A DNA stretch of 64,000 nt from Lithobates sylvaticus (taxonomy: Eukaryota > Chordata > Amphibia > Anura > Ranidae). Of the stretch, positions 21,541 to 32,284 are shown in pieces. The notes below the pieces were generated by a model. That model was not told where the DNA came from, ran no database searches, and saw only the letters and a list, made by a program, of their open reading frames with translations. Location: positions 101,711,531-101,775,530 of the forward strand of contig CM053031.1 of assembly GCA_028564925.1 (NCBI GenBank). Direction: 5' to 3'. The translations under genes and the position numbers were made by a program. Position 1 is the first letter of the stretch. Each line of letters opens with the position of its first letter.

Positions 21541-21991
21541 TGGGGCATACACACGGTCGGATATTCTGATGGAAAAAGTCCAAACGGAATATGTTGTCGG
21601 AAAATCCGATCGTGTGTGGGCTCTAGTGAGAAAAAGTGAGAAAAAAATTAGTGAGAAAAAGTGAGAAAAAAATTAGTGAGAAAAAAATTTGAGAGCAAGA
21701 TCTCAAATTTTCCGACAACAAAATCCGATCAGACTTTTTCCGATCGTGTATAGGGAATTCCGACAGACAAAGTGCCACGCATGCTCAGATCAAATTACAA
21801 GACCAAAGCTATTGGCTACTAGCCTCTACGTAGTTCCGTAGTACGCAAAGAACGTCACCACGTTCGGAACGATCAGATTTTCCGACAACTTTGTCCGACC
21901 GTGTGTATGCAACACCGGTTTCGGACAAAATCCGTCAGAAAAAAAACTGACAGATTTTGTGGTCGGAATTTCCGACCGTGTGTACGGGGGC
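21541..21991. mobile_element. Harbinger-like MITE, 'CATACACACGGTCGGA' family
   Basis: TTA on both sides (21538-21540, 21992-21994). Ends TGGGGCATACACACGGTCGG and CCGACCGTGTGTACGGGGGC. Contains an internal short tandem run of AGTGAGAAAAA-type units (21628-21690) not seen in the other copies. Confidence 0.75.
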
Positions 21992-21997
21992 TTAGAC

Positions 21998-22510
21998 ATG
22001 TTTCCTCATAGCTGAGCTCCTCCATGACTCTTATCAGTTTGATTACCCTTCTCTGTACTTTCTCCATGTCCTTTTTGAGAACTGGTGCTCAAAACTGAAC
22101 TGCATATTCCAAATGAGGTCTTGCTAATGCTTCGTCTTTGTCTCTCTCTCTCTCATCTCTCTCCTACAGAACACCCACATCATTCTTGTCCATTGACTTC
22201 CCCGGCTTTTTCCCCTAGAATGTATGACTAATGCATGTTTTTAGCTCCCAAGTGCATAACTTTACATTTATCAACATTACACCTCTTCTGTCACATAGTT
22301 GTCCAATTAAACAGTGCATTCGGGTCTGCTTGTAAATTGTAGACATCCTGTGAGGATGTTGTCTCCACTACATAGCTTGGTGTCATCTGCAGAAACAGAA
22401 ATTGTCCTTTTACTCTCAAACTCTATATCATTTATAAATAGGTTAAAAAGTAAGGGTCCCAAAATAATGGAATGGTGCTTTCTCCTGTGGTGCTGGTCTC
22501 AACAATAACT
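21998..22510 (-). mobile_element. CR1-like LINE fragment (C-terminal RT region)
   Basis: Read on the minus strand: FADD-box relic (SADDTKLCSGDN...) followed by a thumb-region relic (ALGS, from KVMHLG-type sequence) and MEKVQRRVIKLIRVMEELSY then EE. These are typical of the end of the CR1-type reverse transcriptase. Frames change at least twice and an internal piece is missing near a (CT)n run at 22138-22165. Truncated at both ends. Confidence 0.7.
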
Positions 22511-22629
22511 TGGAATGGAGCCATTACTGGCTGCAGAGGTTTTGAAGAAGCTTCTAAATGAGAAGTCCTAGCCCTAGCTTGTATATAGGTTTAGCATACT
22601 ATTCTGCTATATCCATATTGCACAGCATA

Positions 22630-23215
22630 GTGTGCTTTTTTATGTAAAGCTAAACTCACAATTCAAAGAAGTTGGCGGGTCTTGGATTGTGTACAGGATG
22701 ATGTGGGTGTTCTGTAGGAGAGAGATGAGAGAGAGAGAGACAAAGACGAAGGAAGGGGGTTTAAGTGCCCAGTAAGCAATTGGTTAAGTTGATCAACAAT
22801 AGCTTTCACTTCGTTCACACTGTAAGGAGATCTGGAGAAGGTTCTGCCAATCACAGGCTGAGCCACGCCCCTCCAACCTGTGTCTATGATGTGTATGTGC
22901 TGGGACTAACAGGGAAGTGAAGCCTCCATCAATCACCTTATATCCCACCCGCATAGTGTTTAGCAATGCGAGGACATGGAGGCGGAGAAGGAAGGGGACG
23001 GTCCTTTACCACTGTGTATACCCCCCACATGTGTGACTCTATAGTCACATGGACTGCACAGATAAAATTGAGCAAATGAACAAATTAGAAGGGAAATTAA
23101 ACTGCAGCATGCTCCGTAGATGTTAACGGCTGGTCTACACAATCTTAGGCTACAGTGGGGACATAGACAAGGAGGGAAAGAATGTGGATCAATCGAGATT
23201 TTTGCATTCTACAGA
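22630..23215. repeat. Dispersed repeat, copy A
   Basis: The block from GCCAATCACAGGCTGAGCCA through CCACTGTGTATA and GTGACTCTATAGTCACATGG to ATTTTTGCATTCTACAGAAA matches 24190-25320 at about 70-80% by eye. The GTGACTCTATAGTCAC palindrome is shared. Probably a non-autonomous DNA element; no coding. Confidence 0.55.
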
Positions 23216-23293
23216 AAATAAATGTGCTAGTGGATTAGTAAAAACACCATGTAATATAGCATGTATTGACAGTTTTTGCTGATTTTGAGTTAA

Positions 23294-23519
23294 GGCCCCT
23301 TTCACATTTGTGCGACCTGAAAGTTGCATGATTTTGCCGCGACTTGAAACAATGCCTGTGTAATGTTGAGATCTAAGTCGCATCAAAGTCGGACCAAAGT
23401 AGTGCAGTGACTACTTTGAAGTTGCACAGATATGAATGATACTCATTGGAAATCACAGGGTACAACTTGTCATGCGACTTTGCAGTCGCAGGACAAGTCG
23501 CACAAGTTTGAAAGGGGCC
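23294..23519. mobile_element. Short Harbinger-like MITE
   Basis: Ends GGCCCCTTTCACATTTG and CAAGTTTGAAAGGGGCC, flanked by TAA (23291-23293) and TCA. 226 bp. Internally palindromic with TTGCATG/CATGCGACTT and GTCGGACCAAAGTAGTGCAG. A shorter relative of 13469-13888. Confidence 0.7.
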
Positions 23520-23619
23520 TCAATGACACTTTTAAAAGTCCAAATGTTTTGTTATCTATTGTTTATGGTTGTTTAATGGTTGAAGAGCTTAATGTGCATT
23601 AAATGTATTAATCCTGCAG

Positions 23620-23733
23620 GTTGAGCAGTGGAAGCAAAGAGCATTTCCTTTAAAAAAGGCCGCTCTGGTTCAACTAACGCATGTGGAAAATGAGCAGCAA
23701 CATTCTCAGACCAGCATGAACAGCCAGTCATGA
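23620..23733 (+). CDS. KANSL1L: KANSL1L terminal coding exon
   Basis: Acceptor atcctgcag, phase 0, 37 codons plus TGA at 23731-23733. Peptide VEQWKQRAFPLKKAALVQLT then HVENEQQHSQTSMNSQS. The W.xRxFPL motif is shared with KANSL1 (WERRTFPL) and KANSL1L (WERRAFPL) near their C-termini, which supports this as the true last exon. The tail beyond it is short. Confidence 0.85.
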   Translation, partial: VEQWKQRAFPLKKAALVQLTHVENEQQHSQTSMNSQS

Positions 23734-23825
23734 TGCAGTCATCACTTACAATCATGGAACCAGTCCATTGCTTGATTAAGGTACACTCCAAACCCCCCCC
23801 CCAATAAATTTTGCATTTGTCGGGT
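23734..23825 (+). promoter_or_regulatory. KANSL1L: KANSL1L 3' UTR with polyadenylation signal
   Basis: A canonical AATAAA at 23803-23808 lies 70 bp after the stop, followed by T/G-rich sequence (TTTTGCATTTGTCGGGTG). A distal poly(A) site cannot be excluded. Confidence 0.5.
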
Positions 23826-24189
23826 GACTCTCCTGTAAAATGTGTTTAAGTGGAAATTTATAGTCTGCCCTGGATTCCTTCATGTAGCAATAGTGTCCCA
23901 CAGCTCAGTAGTGATTTACAGTATATAATGGCACACAATCCAACAGTGTTCTGTAAATGCAATATTTTGCTATTCACATAATGTCGTTCTCACTAAAAGT
24001 ACACAAGAGAAATAATTTATTTTAATTAAAGCTGAACTCCAGGCACAAAAAAAAAAAACACTGTGTGTGCACAAAATGCATTTGCAAACACAGTTATTAC
24101 CTTGTGAACGTCGCAGTGATCTCATCACTGTGCGGCCCCTAGATTGTGCAGACAGTAGAGCCGTGGGAGGGACTCGGCAGCTCTCCTCA

Positions 24190-25320
24190 CTTAAAGTGAT
24201 ACTAAACACACACAGTTTAATTTACATTGTCCCACTATGCGGATGATGACACTAATAATTTTAATTTAAAAAAATATATATTTTTAAGTGCCTTTTTCCT
24301 AATCAATATACAGCTGTCACACTACCCAGCTCTTTCCCAGCCTGTCTGCAGAGAAACATAAGCAGGAGGAGCTTCTAGTCCTCTGCTGCTGGTCATATGT
24401 TCAAAACTGCCTTTTGGAATACAGAGTAAAAATAAATAAAATATCAATAACCTGTTTTAATTTGTTATATATATTTGAAATTAAACCGTTATTATTTTGT
24501 GGAAATAACGTGGTGTGGGTGGATTTCTGCCAGTCACAGGGTGTGTCACGACCCTCCAGCCTGTGTCTTATGCGGCGTACACACGGTCGGAATTTCCGAT
24601 GCAAACAGTACGATGGGAGCTTTTCATCGGATTTTCCGACCGTGTGTATGCCCAACGGTCTTTTTCTGTCGTAATTTCTGACGGACTTTGGATTGAGAAC
24701 CTGTTCTCAATTTTTCCGACGGAACACCTTTTCTATCGGATTTTCTGATCGTGTGTATGCAATTCCAACACGCAAAATTCCGACGCATGCTCAGAAGCAT
24801 TAAACTTCCCTTTTTATAGTGCTGTCGAACGTGTTTTATGCCGCTGTGTTACAGACCGTCGGAATTTGGTGTGACCGTGTGTAGGCAAGACAGTTTGAGC
24901 AAAATTCCGTCGGAATTCCAACGGGAAAACCATCAGAGCTTTTTCCTACGAGAATTCTGACCGTGTGTACGCGGCATTAGAATAAGAGGGAGATGAGGCC
25001 ACTAATAATCTATATGTAATATCCGGCCCTCATTGTGTTTAGCTGGTTAGTGGGCATGGAGGAGGAATGAGGGAGTGGGCTGTCATTTACCACTGTGTAT
25101 ACACCCACACGTGTGACTCTATAGTCACATGGGCTGCTCAGATAGCATAGAAACTCACTGAAAAGTGAGCATGTGCAGAGTTGCCAACAAAGCTGCAAAA
25201 TCTCAAGCTGAATTAGGGACAGAAGGAGGAGACGGAGAGAGCAGCAGGATCAACCATTTTTTTTTTTGCAGAATACAGAAAACAAATCTCATAGTGACTG
25301 AGTGAGTATGAACAGCATGT
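24190..25320. repeat. Dispersed repeat, copy B, with nested MITE
   Basis: Begins TTAAAGTGATACTAAACACA and shares long blocks with 22630-23215 (GCCAGTCACAGGGTGTGTCA, CACTGTGTATACACCCACA, GTGACTCTATAGTCACATGG). It is interrupted by the Harbinger-like element at 24571-24976. The initial TTAA suggests a TTAA-type element; the right end is unclear. Confidence 0.55.
24571..24976. mobile_element. Harbinger-like MITE, nested in repeat copy B
   Basis: Ends TGCGGCGTACACACGGTCGG and CCGTGTGTACGCGGCA, perfect TTA on both sides (24568-24570, 24977-24979). 406 bp, no coding. Confidence 0.85.
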
Positions 25321-25356
25321 AATACATTTGATATTTTTTCTTTTTAACCACTAGAG

Positions 25357-25731
25357 CATGGGTCTCCAAACTGCGGCCCTTTGCTTGCTTTTATGCGGCC
25401 CTTGGGGCACTGTTTCATCCACTGATACCAACAATGGGACATAATTCCCCCCCACCCACACCAATGAAGGGACACAATTCCTCCCAATGACGCCAATGAT
25501 GGGGTCCAATGACACCAATGATGGGGTACAATTCCTCCCACTGACACCAATGATGGGGCCCAGTGACACCAAAGATGGGGCACAATTCCTCCCAGTGAGA
25601 CAAATGATGAACCATTATTTTTTTCTCACTGATGTCGGGACCTTTTCTACTCCCAATGGCCACAGTCCGGCCCCCCTACAATTTGAGGGACTGTAAACCG
25701 GCCCTTTGTTTAGAAAGTTTGGAGACCCCTG
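25357..25731. mobile_element. hAT MITE with internal repeats
   Basis: Inverted ends CATGGGTCTCCAAACT and AGTTTGGAGACCCCTG. The 8-bp duplication CACTAGAG lies on both sides (25349-25356, 25732-25739), as expected for hAT. The interior has 4-5 copies of a block with CACCAATGATGGGG and ACAATTCCTCCCA (25420-25600). No transposase. Confidence 0.9.
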
Positions 25732-25739
25732 CACTAGAG

Positions 25740-25922
25740 CAGTGGTCATCAACCCTGTCCTCAGGGCCCACTAACAGGCCAGGTTTGCAAGATAACTGAA
25801 ATACATCACATGTGATATAATTTGCTGCTCAGTGATTGCAGTATTCTAGTCTGCATCTCACCAAAGTAATACATAAAACCTGGCCTGTTAGTGGGCCCTG
25901 AGGACAGGGTTAATGACCACTG
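25740..25922. mobile_element. Short hAT MITE at the same target
   Basis: Ends CAGTGGTCATCAACCCTGTC and GACAGGGTTAATGACCACTG are near-perfect inverted repeats, 183 bp. The flanking 8-mer is again CACTAGAG (25732-25739 and 25923-25930). A second copy of this family is at 27255-27421. Confidence 0.9.
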
Positions 25923-26845
25923 CACTAGAGGACCAGCCGCCGCAGTTATACTGCGGCAGGTTGGCTCTCCTGGGAAAATCACCGTAGCTATACATTGGAG
26001 GCTTTAAGACCACTAAGGGGGGTGCCCATGGCGCAATGACGGAGCCGATTTGCGTGCCTGCCGGGCGCCCGCGATCGATCCTGTGAGAGACAGAACGGAG
26101 ATCTGTCCATGTAAACAGATCTCCGTTCTGTGAGGGGTGAGGAGACTGATCTGTTGTTCATACCAAGTATGAACAACAATCGGTCTCATCCTCCCACCGT
26201 TAGAATCACTCCCTAGGATACACATTTAACCCCTTGATCGCCACTAGTGTTCCCTTCCTTGCCAATGACATTTATACAGTAATAAGTGGCTATTTTTAGC
26301 TCTGATCGCTGTATAAATGTCAGTGGTCCCAAAAAAGTGTCAAGTGTTCGATCTGTCTGCCGCAATGTCACAGTCCCAATAAAATCACAGATCGCCGCCA
26401 TTACTAGTAAAAAAAAAAAAAAAAAAAAAATGAATAATACAAATGACATAAATATATCCCCTATAACTTTTGCGCAAACCAATCAATATACGCTTATTGC
26501 TAATTTTTTACCAGAAATATGTAGAATACATATCAGCCTAAACTGAGGAAGAAATTAGTTTTTTTTTAAATATTTTTTGGGGGGGGGGGGGGGGGGGGTT
26601 TATTATAGCAAAAAAAAAAAAAAATACAAAATAAAAAATATTTTTTTTCAAAATTGTCGCTCTTTTTTTATTTATAGCGCAAAAAATAAAAAAGTGATCA
26701 AATACCACCAAAAGAAAGCTCCTTTTGTGGGGAAAAAAAGTTTGTTTGCGTACAACATCGCACGACCGCGCAATTGTCAGTTAAAGGGACGCAGTGCCGT
26801 ATCGCAAAAAGTGGCCTGGTCATTAAGGGGGCTTAAGTGGTCAAC

Positions 26846-27246
26846 GATGTGGGTTTAGTGACACCTTAAGGCTGCCTGCAGAAAACTACATAGGGGGTGG
26901 ATACAAAGGTAGTCGCCCTGCACAAGTAGAGAGAGCAGCAGTGACTGGGCTTTATTACAGAAATCTCTTACACAGAGAGAACGTTTTTCGCTGGATTACT
27001 GCACAGAGATGGAAGAAAATACACAAAGCACATCAAGCTTTAAATAAGAATACACACATCACTTGTATTTGGACAATACTTACTTATACCGGAGTTAAGC
27101 TTTGAAGTAATTCCTATCTTTTGATAGGCATATGTACTGTAGAGTGTCAGATGTTCTCCTTTCTTTTGGGACTACATACATGGGCTATCTTCTTCCAGCT
27201 TCTGCTGTTAACAGATTGATCTGGAAAGCACCAATTTTGAGGACCT
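26846..27246. other. Intergenic sequence, no recognised feature
   Basis: Between the TTAA element and the hAT MITE. No exon of a neighbouring gene was recognised on either strand. Confidence 0.35.
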
Positions 27247-27254
27247 ACTTACAG

Positions 27255-27421
27255 CAGTGGTCATCAACCCTGTCCTCAGGGCCCACTAACAGGCCAGGTT
27301 TGCAAGATAACTGAAATACATCACAGGTGATAGATTGCAGTATTCTAGCCTGTATCTCCCCAAGGTAATACATAAAACCTGGCCTGTTAGTGGGCCCTGA
27401 GGACAGGGTTGATGACCACTG
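27255..27421. mobile_element. Short hAT MITE, second copy
   Basis: Same family as 25740-25922: CAGTGGTCATCAACCCTGTC...GACAGGGTTGATGACCACTG, 167 bp. The 8-bp duplication is ACTTACAG / ACTTATAG with one change. The central TA fits the nnnTAnnn preference of Buster-type hATs. Confidence 0.88.
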
Positions 27422-27429
27422 ACTTATAG

Positions 27430-28022
27430 GACTCATGTGACATAAATATACAGAATCCACAATATATGTCTATAAATATGAACTGCTTATGCAAGCAAAA
27501 TATTTTTCTTTTTTCAATAAGATATAACCTAATTTAATAAAAAAGAAAAGTCATGGGTAAATTTAAAAGTAACCCCCCCAATAAAGATAGGAATATTACC
27601 AGAGGGGTTAAGCAATTTACATACTTAAATGATTGCTAGATTGACTTTCTTGGGAGCTTCCCAAAATTGGTGGACCTGAGCATTATAAGCAAAATCTAAA
27701 ATATTATATCAGGGAGCTTTTTATTAAATGAGCATTTAAAGTAAGCCCAAGACCAAGTTACGCCTCCCTAGAAAGTATCTGCCCAGGTAGTGTCCAGTGA
27801 CTCCGCCCTATAAGTAAAACTATGGACATGGAAGACGTACCCCTGGGTACTTGCCCAAGTAGTGTCCTTAAGATGTTATGATACCTTATGACATCCTTAT
27901 GGACATGGCAGCATTGTTAAGTAATACTTGCCAGAGAAGTGTCCCACACAAGTAGTTAAAGTAAGGAACCGGACAAGCCCAATATGCGTGTATCCCCTTT
28001 ACTCCAGATTATTATTATATAC

Positions 28023-28066
<44 letters not shown>
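27430..28066. other. Intergenic sequence ending in a (TA)n microsatellite
   Basis: Unassigned A/T-rich sequence. A (TA)n tract occupies about 28024-28064, immediately before the Tc1 element, which targets TA. Confidence 0.5.
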
Positions 28067-28072
<6 letters not shown>

Positions 28073-30210
28073 GTATCTCACAAAAGTGAGTACACCCCTC
28101 ACATTTTTGTAAATATTTTATTCTATCTTTTCATGTGACAACACTGAAGAAATTACACTTTGCTACAATGTAAAGTAATGAGTGTACTAAGTGTAATGAG
28201 CTTGTATAACAGTGAAAATTTGCTGTGCCCTCAAAATAACTCAACACAGCCATTAAAGTGTTAACCCCAAAAACAAAAAATACAGATCATGGTCCCTTAA
28301 AGCAGATTACACAGCACAGTGCTTGTGCTGTGTAATCTGCCCCCCTCTAAATTGTAAAAAAAAAAAAAAAAAAAAAAAACCTGAACCTGCCACTTCCTGT
28401 ATGCCCTCTCTGCACAGACCACAAAAATCAGGGCTGCTCCGCCCTGACCACTGTGGTCTGGTTGCGTCCCTTCGTCATACACTGCTGTCCCCTTTGCTCT
28501 CCTCTCTCCCCCCCTCACCCTCCTGCCTGTCACGTCTCTCTGTGTCTGTCTCCACCCGCGGGAGGAGACGAGCGGCCACGTGATCTCCCTGGCGAACGTC
28601 AGAGGGAGATCACGGCTCCTCCCACAGAAGACATCCATCAGAGCTGAAAAGCGACCACGAGTCATGTGACCGGCCTGAAGACAGCTCAGAATCGGTATTT
28701 AGAACACTCATTTTTTTTAAACCACTTACATAGTGTGCTATGCCAGCCTCTAATAGAGGGGCTGGCATAATCTTATAAATATGGGTTCACAAACACTTTA
28801 ATGTCTAAACCGCTGGCAACAAAATGGAGTACACCCCTAAGTGAAAATGTCCAAATTGGACCCAATTAGACATTTTCCCTCCCCGTGTCATGTGACACAT
28901 TAGTGTTACAAGGTCTCAGGTGTGAATAGGAAGCAGGTGTGTTAATTTTGGTATCGCTCTCACTCTCTCATACTGGTCACTGGAAGTTCAACATGGCACC
29001 TCATGGCAAAGATCTCTCTGAGGATCTGAAAAAAATGAATTGTTGCTCTACGTAAAGATGGCCTAGGCTATAAGAAGATTGCCAAGACCCTGAAACTGAG
29101 CTGCAGCACGGTGGCCAAGACCATACAGTGGTTAAACAGGACACGTTCCACTCAGAACAGGCCTCACCATGGTCAACCAAAGAAGTTGAATGCACGTGCT
29201 CAGCATCATATCCAGAGGTTGTCTTTGGGAAATAGACGTACAAGTGCTGCCAGCATTGCTGCAGAGGTTGAAAGGGGGGGGGGGGGTCAGCCTGTTCGTG
29301 CTCAGACCATACACTGCACACTGCATCAAATTGGTCTACATGGCTGTCGTCCCAGGAGGAAGCCTCTTCTAAAGATAATGCACAAGAAAGCCCACAAACA
29401 GTTTGCTGAAGACACTTATTTGGTTCAGATGGTGTCAAGCGTGTGTGGCGGAAACCAGGTGAGGAGTACAAAGTCAAGTGGGTCTTGCCTACAGTCAAGC
29501 ATGGTGGTGGGAGTGTCATGGTCTGGGGCTGCATGAGTGCTTCCGGCACTGGGGAGCTACAGTTCATTGAGGGAACCATGAATGCCAACATGTACTGTGA
29601 TATACTGAAGCAGAGCACGATCCCCCTCCGTTCGGAGACTGGGCCACAGGGCAGTATTCCAACATGATAACGACCCCAAACAAAACTCCAAGACGACCAC
29701 TGCCTTGCTAAAGAAGCTGAGGGTAAAGGTGATGGACTGGCAAAGCATGTCTCCAGACCTAAACCCTATTGAGCATCTGTGGGGCATCCTCAAACTGAAG
29801 GTGGAGGAGCGCAAGGTCTCTAACATCCACCAGCTCCATGATGTCGTCATGGAGGCGTGGAAGAGGACTCCAGTGGCAACCTGTGAAGCTCTGGTGAACT
29901 CCATGCCCAAGATGGTTAAGGCAGTGCTGAAAAATAATGGTGGCCACAAAAATATTGACACTTTGGGCCCAATTTGGTAATTTTCACTTAGGGGTGTACT
30001 CACTTTTATTGCCAGATGTTTAGACATTAATGGCTGTGTGTTGAGTTATTTTGAGGGGGGCAGCAAATTTACACTGTTATACAAGCTGTACACTCACTAC
30101 TTTACATTGTAGCAAAGTGACATTTCTTCAGTGTTGTCACATGAAAAGATTGAATAAAATATTTACAAAAATGTGAGGGGTGTACTCACTTTTGTGAGAT
30201 ATTGTGTATA
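28067..30210 (+). mobile_element. Tc1-like transposon, nearly full length, with inserted MITE
   Basis: Terminal inverted repeats of about 100 bp: CAGTATCTCACAAAAGTGAG at the left, mirrored by CTCACTTTTGTGAGATATTG at the right, inside TA. Between them is a decayed transposase. Helix-turn-helix part: KDLSEDLKK..., KIAKTLKLSCSTVAKTIQWL (28990-29130). Catalytic part: KWVLPTVKHGGGSVMVWGCM, QHDNDPKQNSK, MSPDLNPIEHLWGILK (29460-29980). A poly-G expansion at about 29274-29287 and frame changes near 29420 and 29650 inactivate it. A TTAA MITE sits in its 5' region at 28253-28801. Confidence 0.92.
28253..28801. mobile_element. TTAA MITE inside the Tc1 element
   Basis: Both borders are TTAA (28253-28256, 28798-28801), with inverted tips TTAAAGTGTT and AACACTTTAA. 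Removing it restores the Tc1 sequence CAGCCATTAATGTCTAAACC. It contains a poly-A run and a CpG-rich middle (AGGAGACGAGCGGCCACGTG). Younger than the Tc1 copy. Confidence 0.85.
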
Positions 30211-30328
30211 CAGTTGTGCTCATAAGTTTACATAAAGCATGCTGTATAATTTAGTTCATATGTAAAGTTTAAAAAAAGACAATTTATCCTTGAATATCTA
30301 TATGCGGTGGTAAATATAAATAACCAGC
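30211..30328 (+). mobile_element. Tc1-like terminal fragment
   Basis: CAGTTGTGCTCATAAGTTTA directly after a TA is the left terminus of another Tc1-type family. Only about 118 bp remain before the next element's TA. Confidence 0.5.
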
Positions 30329-30330
30329 TA

Positions 30331-31256
30331 CAGTGGGGAAAATAATTATTTGATCCCCTGCAGATATTGTAAGTTTGCCCACTTACAAAGCAATAAAGGG
30401 TCTATAATTTTAAGCATAGGTGTATTTTAAATGACAGAGACAGAATATCAACCAAAAATCCAGAAAAAAACACATAAAACAAATGCTATAAATGGAGTTG
30501 CAGTTCAGTGAGTAAAATAAGTACCGGTATTTGATCCCCAAGCAAAACATGACTTAGTACTAGGTGGGTGTAAACCCTTGTTGGCAAACACGGAGGTAAA
30601 ACTTTTCTTGTAGTTAGTGACCAGGCTTGCGCACATCTCAGGAGGAATTTTGATCCACTCTTATTTACAGATCATCTCTAAATCCTTAAAGTAGTTTAAA
30701 ACTAAAAAAAAAAAAAAGAAAGAAAAAACCTGCAAGACAAAAGGCATAATGAGCTAGTGTGCATTGCATACTAGCTCATTATGAAATACCTTAGATTGAA
30801 GCTGTTGCAGTGGTTCCCACATGCCGTTGTGACCAGCGACATGTCTCCCAGAGTTATTTCCCAGTTTGTGGGCTCCGGCACTGTGATTGGCCAGAGCCAC
30901 AATGACATCACTCCCGCGTATGGGCACGGGAGCCACCGCTCATGGCACGGCTCCTGAAGAAACGGCACAAGCAGGCCCTTTCTTCAGTGCGCATGTGCTG
31001 ATGACGTCGGCAAATGCGGATACAGTGAATGTCTCCGAAACTCTGCAAGTTTAGGAGATAGTCACGGTACCTACAGGTAAGCCTTATTATAGGCATACCT
31101 GTAGGTAAAAGTGGTGTAAACAGGGTTTACAACCACATGTGCAGCATCATGACAGTTGAAGATTAAACAGAGGCCAAGATGGCAGCTTCCTTGGCTGAAA
31201 ACGATAGGAGGGTTTACAACCACTTTAAGGTTTCTTGGCAACTCGAAGTGTCAGCT
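30331..31256 (-). mobile_element. Another Tc1-like transposon fragment, split by a MITE
   Basis: Begins CAGTGGGGAAAATAATTATT after TA, with the family's ATTTGATCCCCTGCAGAT and CATGACTTAGTACTAGGTGG. On the minus strand it encodes transposase C-terminal relics. It continues across the TTAA MITE at 30686-31228 with GGTTTCTTGGCAACTCGAAG and then stops. Confidence 0.75.
30686..31228. mobile_element. TTAA MITE inside the Tc1 fragment
   Basis: TTAA at 30686-30689 and 31225-31228. Ends TTAAAGTAGTTTAAAACT and GTTTACAACCACTTTAA. It shares the ATAATGAGCTAGT palindrome and the GGAGATA/TACAGGTAAGCC blocks with 3746-4143 in reverse, and the CAAGATGGCAGCTTCCTTGG block with 14906-15557, so it looks mosaic. 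Confidence 0.8.
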
Positions 31257-31339
31257 CTCTTTTCCTCCGTGCTGCTTGTCACTGCAGCCTATCAGTGCTG
31301 CCTCATCAGTGAAGGCGAAAAATGACTTATTTACAAAAT

Positions 31340-31548
31340 TTACTGACAGAAACTAAGAAAAATAAAAACCCAGTGGTGATTAAATACCGCCAAAAGAAAG
31401 TTCTATTTGTGTGAAGAAAATTATAACAAATTTCACATAGTTGCAGTGTAGCATGACCGCGCAATTGCGCAATTGTCATTCAAAGTGTGAAAGCTGAAAA
31501 ATGACCTGGGCAGGATGCGGGTGTAAGTGCCCTGTATTGAAGTGGTTA
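31340..31548 (-). mobile_element. ~1-kb TTAA element end, truncated
   Basis: Reverse-oriented terminus: ACCGCCAAAAGAAAGTTCTA, CGCGCAATTGTCATTCAAAG, GAAGTGGTTAAAC. Only the last ~200 bp of the family is present. Confidence 0.6.
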
Positions 31549-31842
31549 AACAAATCCTCCTACATAAGTTGTACCTGTTTATCGACATTCTCTTCTCTAC
31601 ATCAATGCACAGTGCAGAATTTATAAAGCTTGTCTGAGCTGACATTACAAGTTGCAAAGCTCAGAGAGGAGAGCTCTGGCAGCTGATTGGAGGGAAGGGA
31701 CACACCTCCATTCAGACAGGAACAGAGCTGAGGCTGTCAGTCAGCTGGAGATCCCTCCCTTGTCAGTTTTTTTTTTCTTTTTTCTCTTGGTGTCAGAAGT
31801 GATTGTGCAGAGGAACAAAGCAGCAGACAGAAATAAAACTAA

Positions 31843-32258
31843 TGCCGCGTACACACGAGCGGACTTTTCGACAGCAAAGGTCTGACAGAACGAATGCGTC
31901 GGACAATTCGATCGTGTGTGGGCTCCATCGGACTTTTGCTGTCGAATAATCCGACAGACTTTAGAAATAGAGCATGTCTTAAATTTTCCTGTCGGAACTC
32001 CGCTGGACCCAGTTCCTATCGAAAAATCCGCTCGTCTTTGTGCTAGTCCGACGGACAAACAACGACGCTAGGGAAGCTATTGGCTACTGGCTACGAACTT
32101 CCTTATTTTAGTCTGGTCGTACGTCATCACGTTCGAAGCCGTCAGAATTTAGTGTGACTGTGTGTGGCCAAGTCCGTTCATTCGAAAAGTACGCCTGAAC
32201 CCCGTCGAAAGTCCGTCGGACCTAGTCCGTTGAAAAGTCTGCTCGTGTGTATGCGGCA
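31843..32258. mobile_element. Harbinger-like MITE, 'GCCGCGTACACACGA' family
   Basis: Ends TGCCGCGTACACACGAGCGG and CTCGTGTGTATGCGGCA, flanked by TAA and TTA. Length 416 bp. The interior has the CTATTGGCTACTGGCTACGA block typical of the family. Confidence 0.75.
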
Positions 32259-32284
32259 TTAGTGTTCTTGAAACACACTTTAGG

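Larger units (their letters stand above)
25344..26844 (-). mobile_element. ~1-kb TTAA element, copy 5, carrying two hAT MITEs
   Basis: The left end TTAACCACTAGAG resumes at 25931 with GACCAGCCGCCGCAGTTATA, a terminus I recognise for one subfamily. The rest follows in reverse (CGCCATTACTAGTA, homopolymer-rich middle, ACCACCAAAAGAAAGCTC) to AAGTGGTCAA at 26844. The mutated right TTAA and long A and G runs suggest age. The two hATs occupy its left tip. Confidence 0.75.

Noticed and set aside
25344-25583. Tryptophan- and histidine-rich open frames (GVSGRNCTP-type repeats)
   Set aside because: They come from the internal repeats of a hAT MITE.
28297-28665. 122-codon open frame
   Set aside because: It lies inside the TTAA MITE that interrupts the Tc1 element, is driven by a homopolymer and CpG-rich core, and has no domain.
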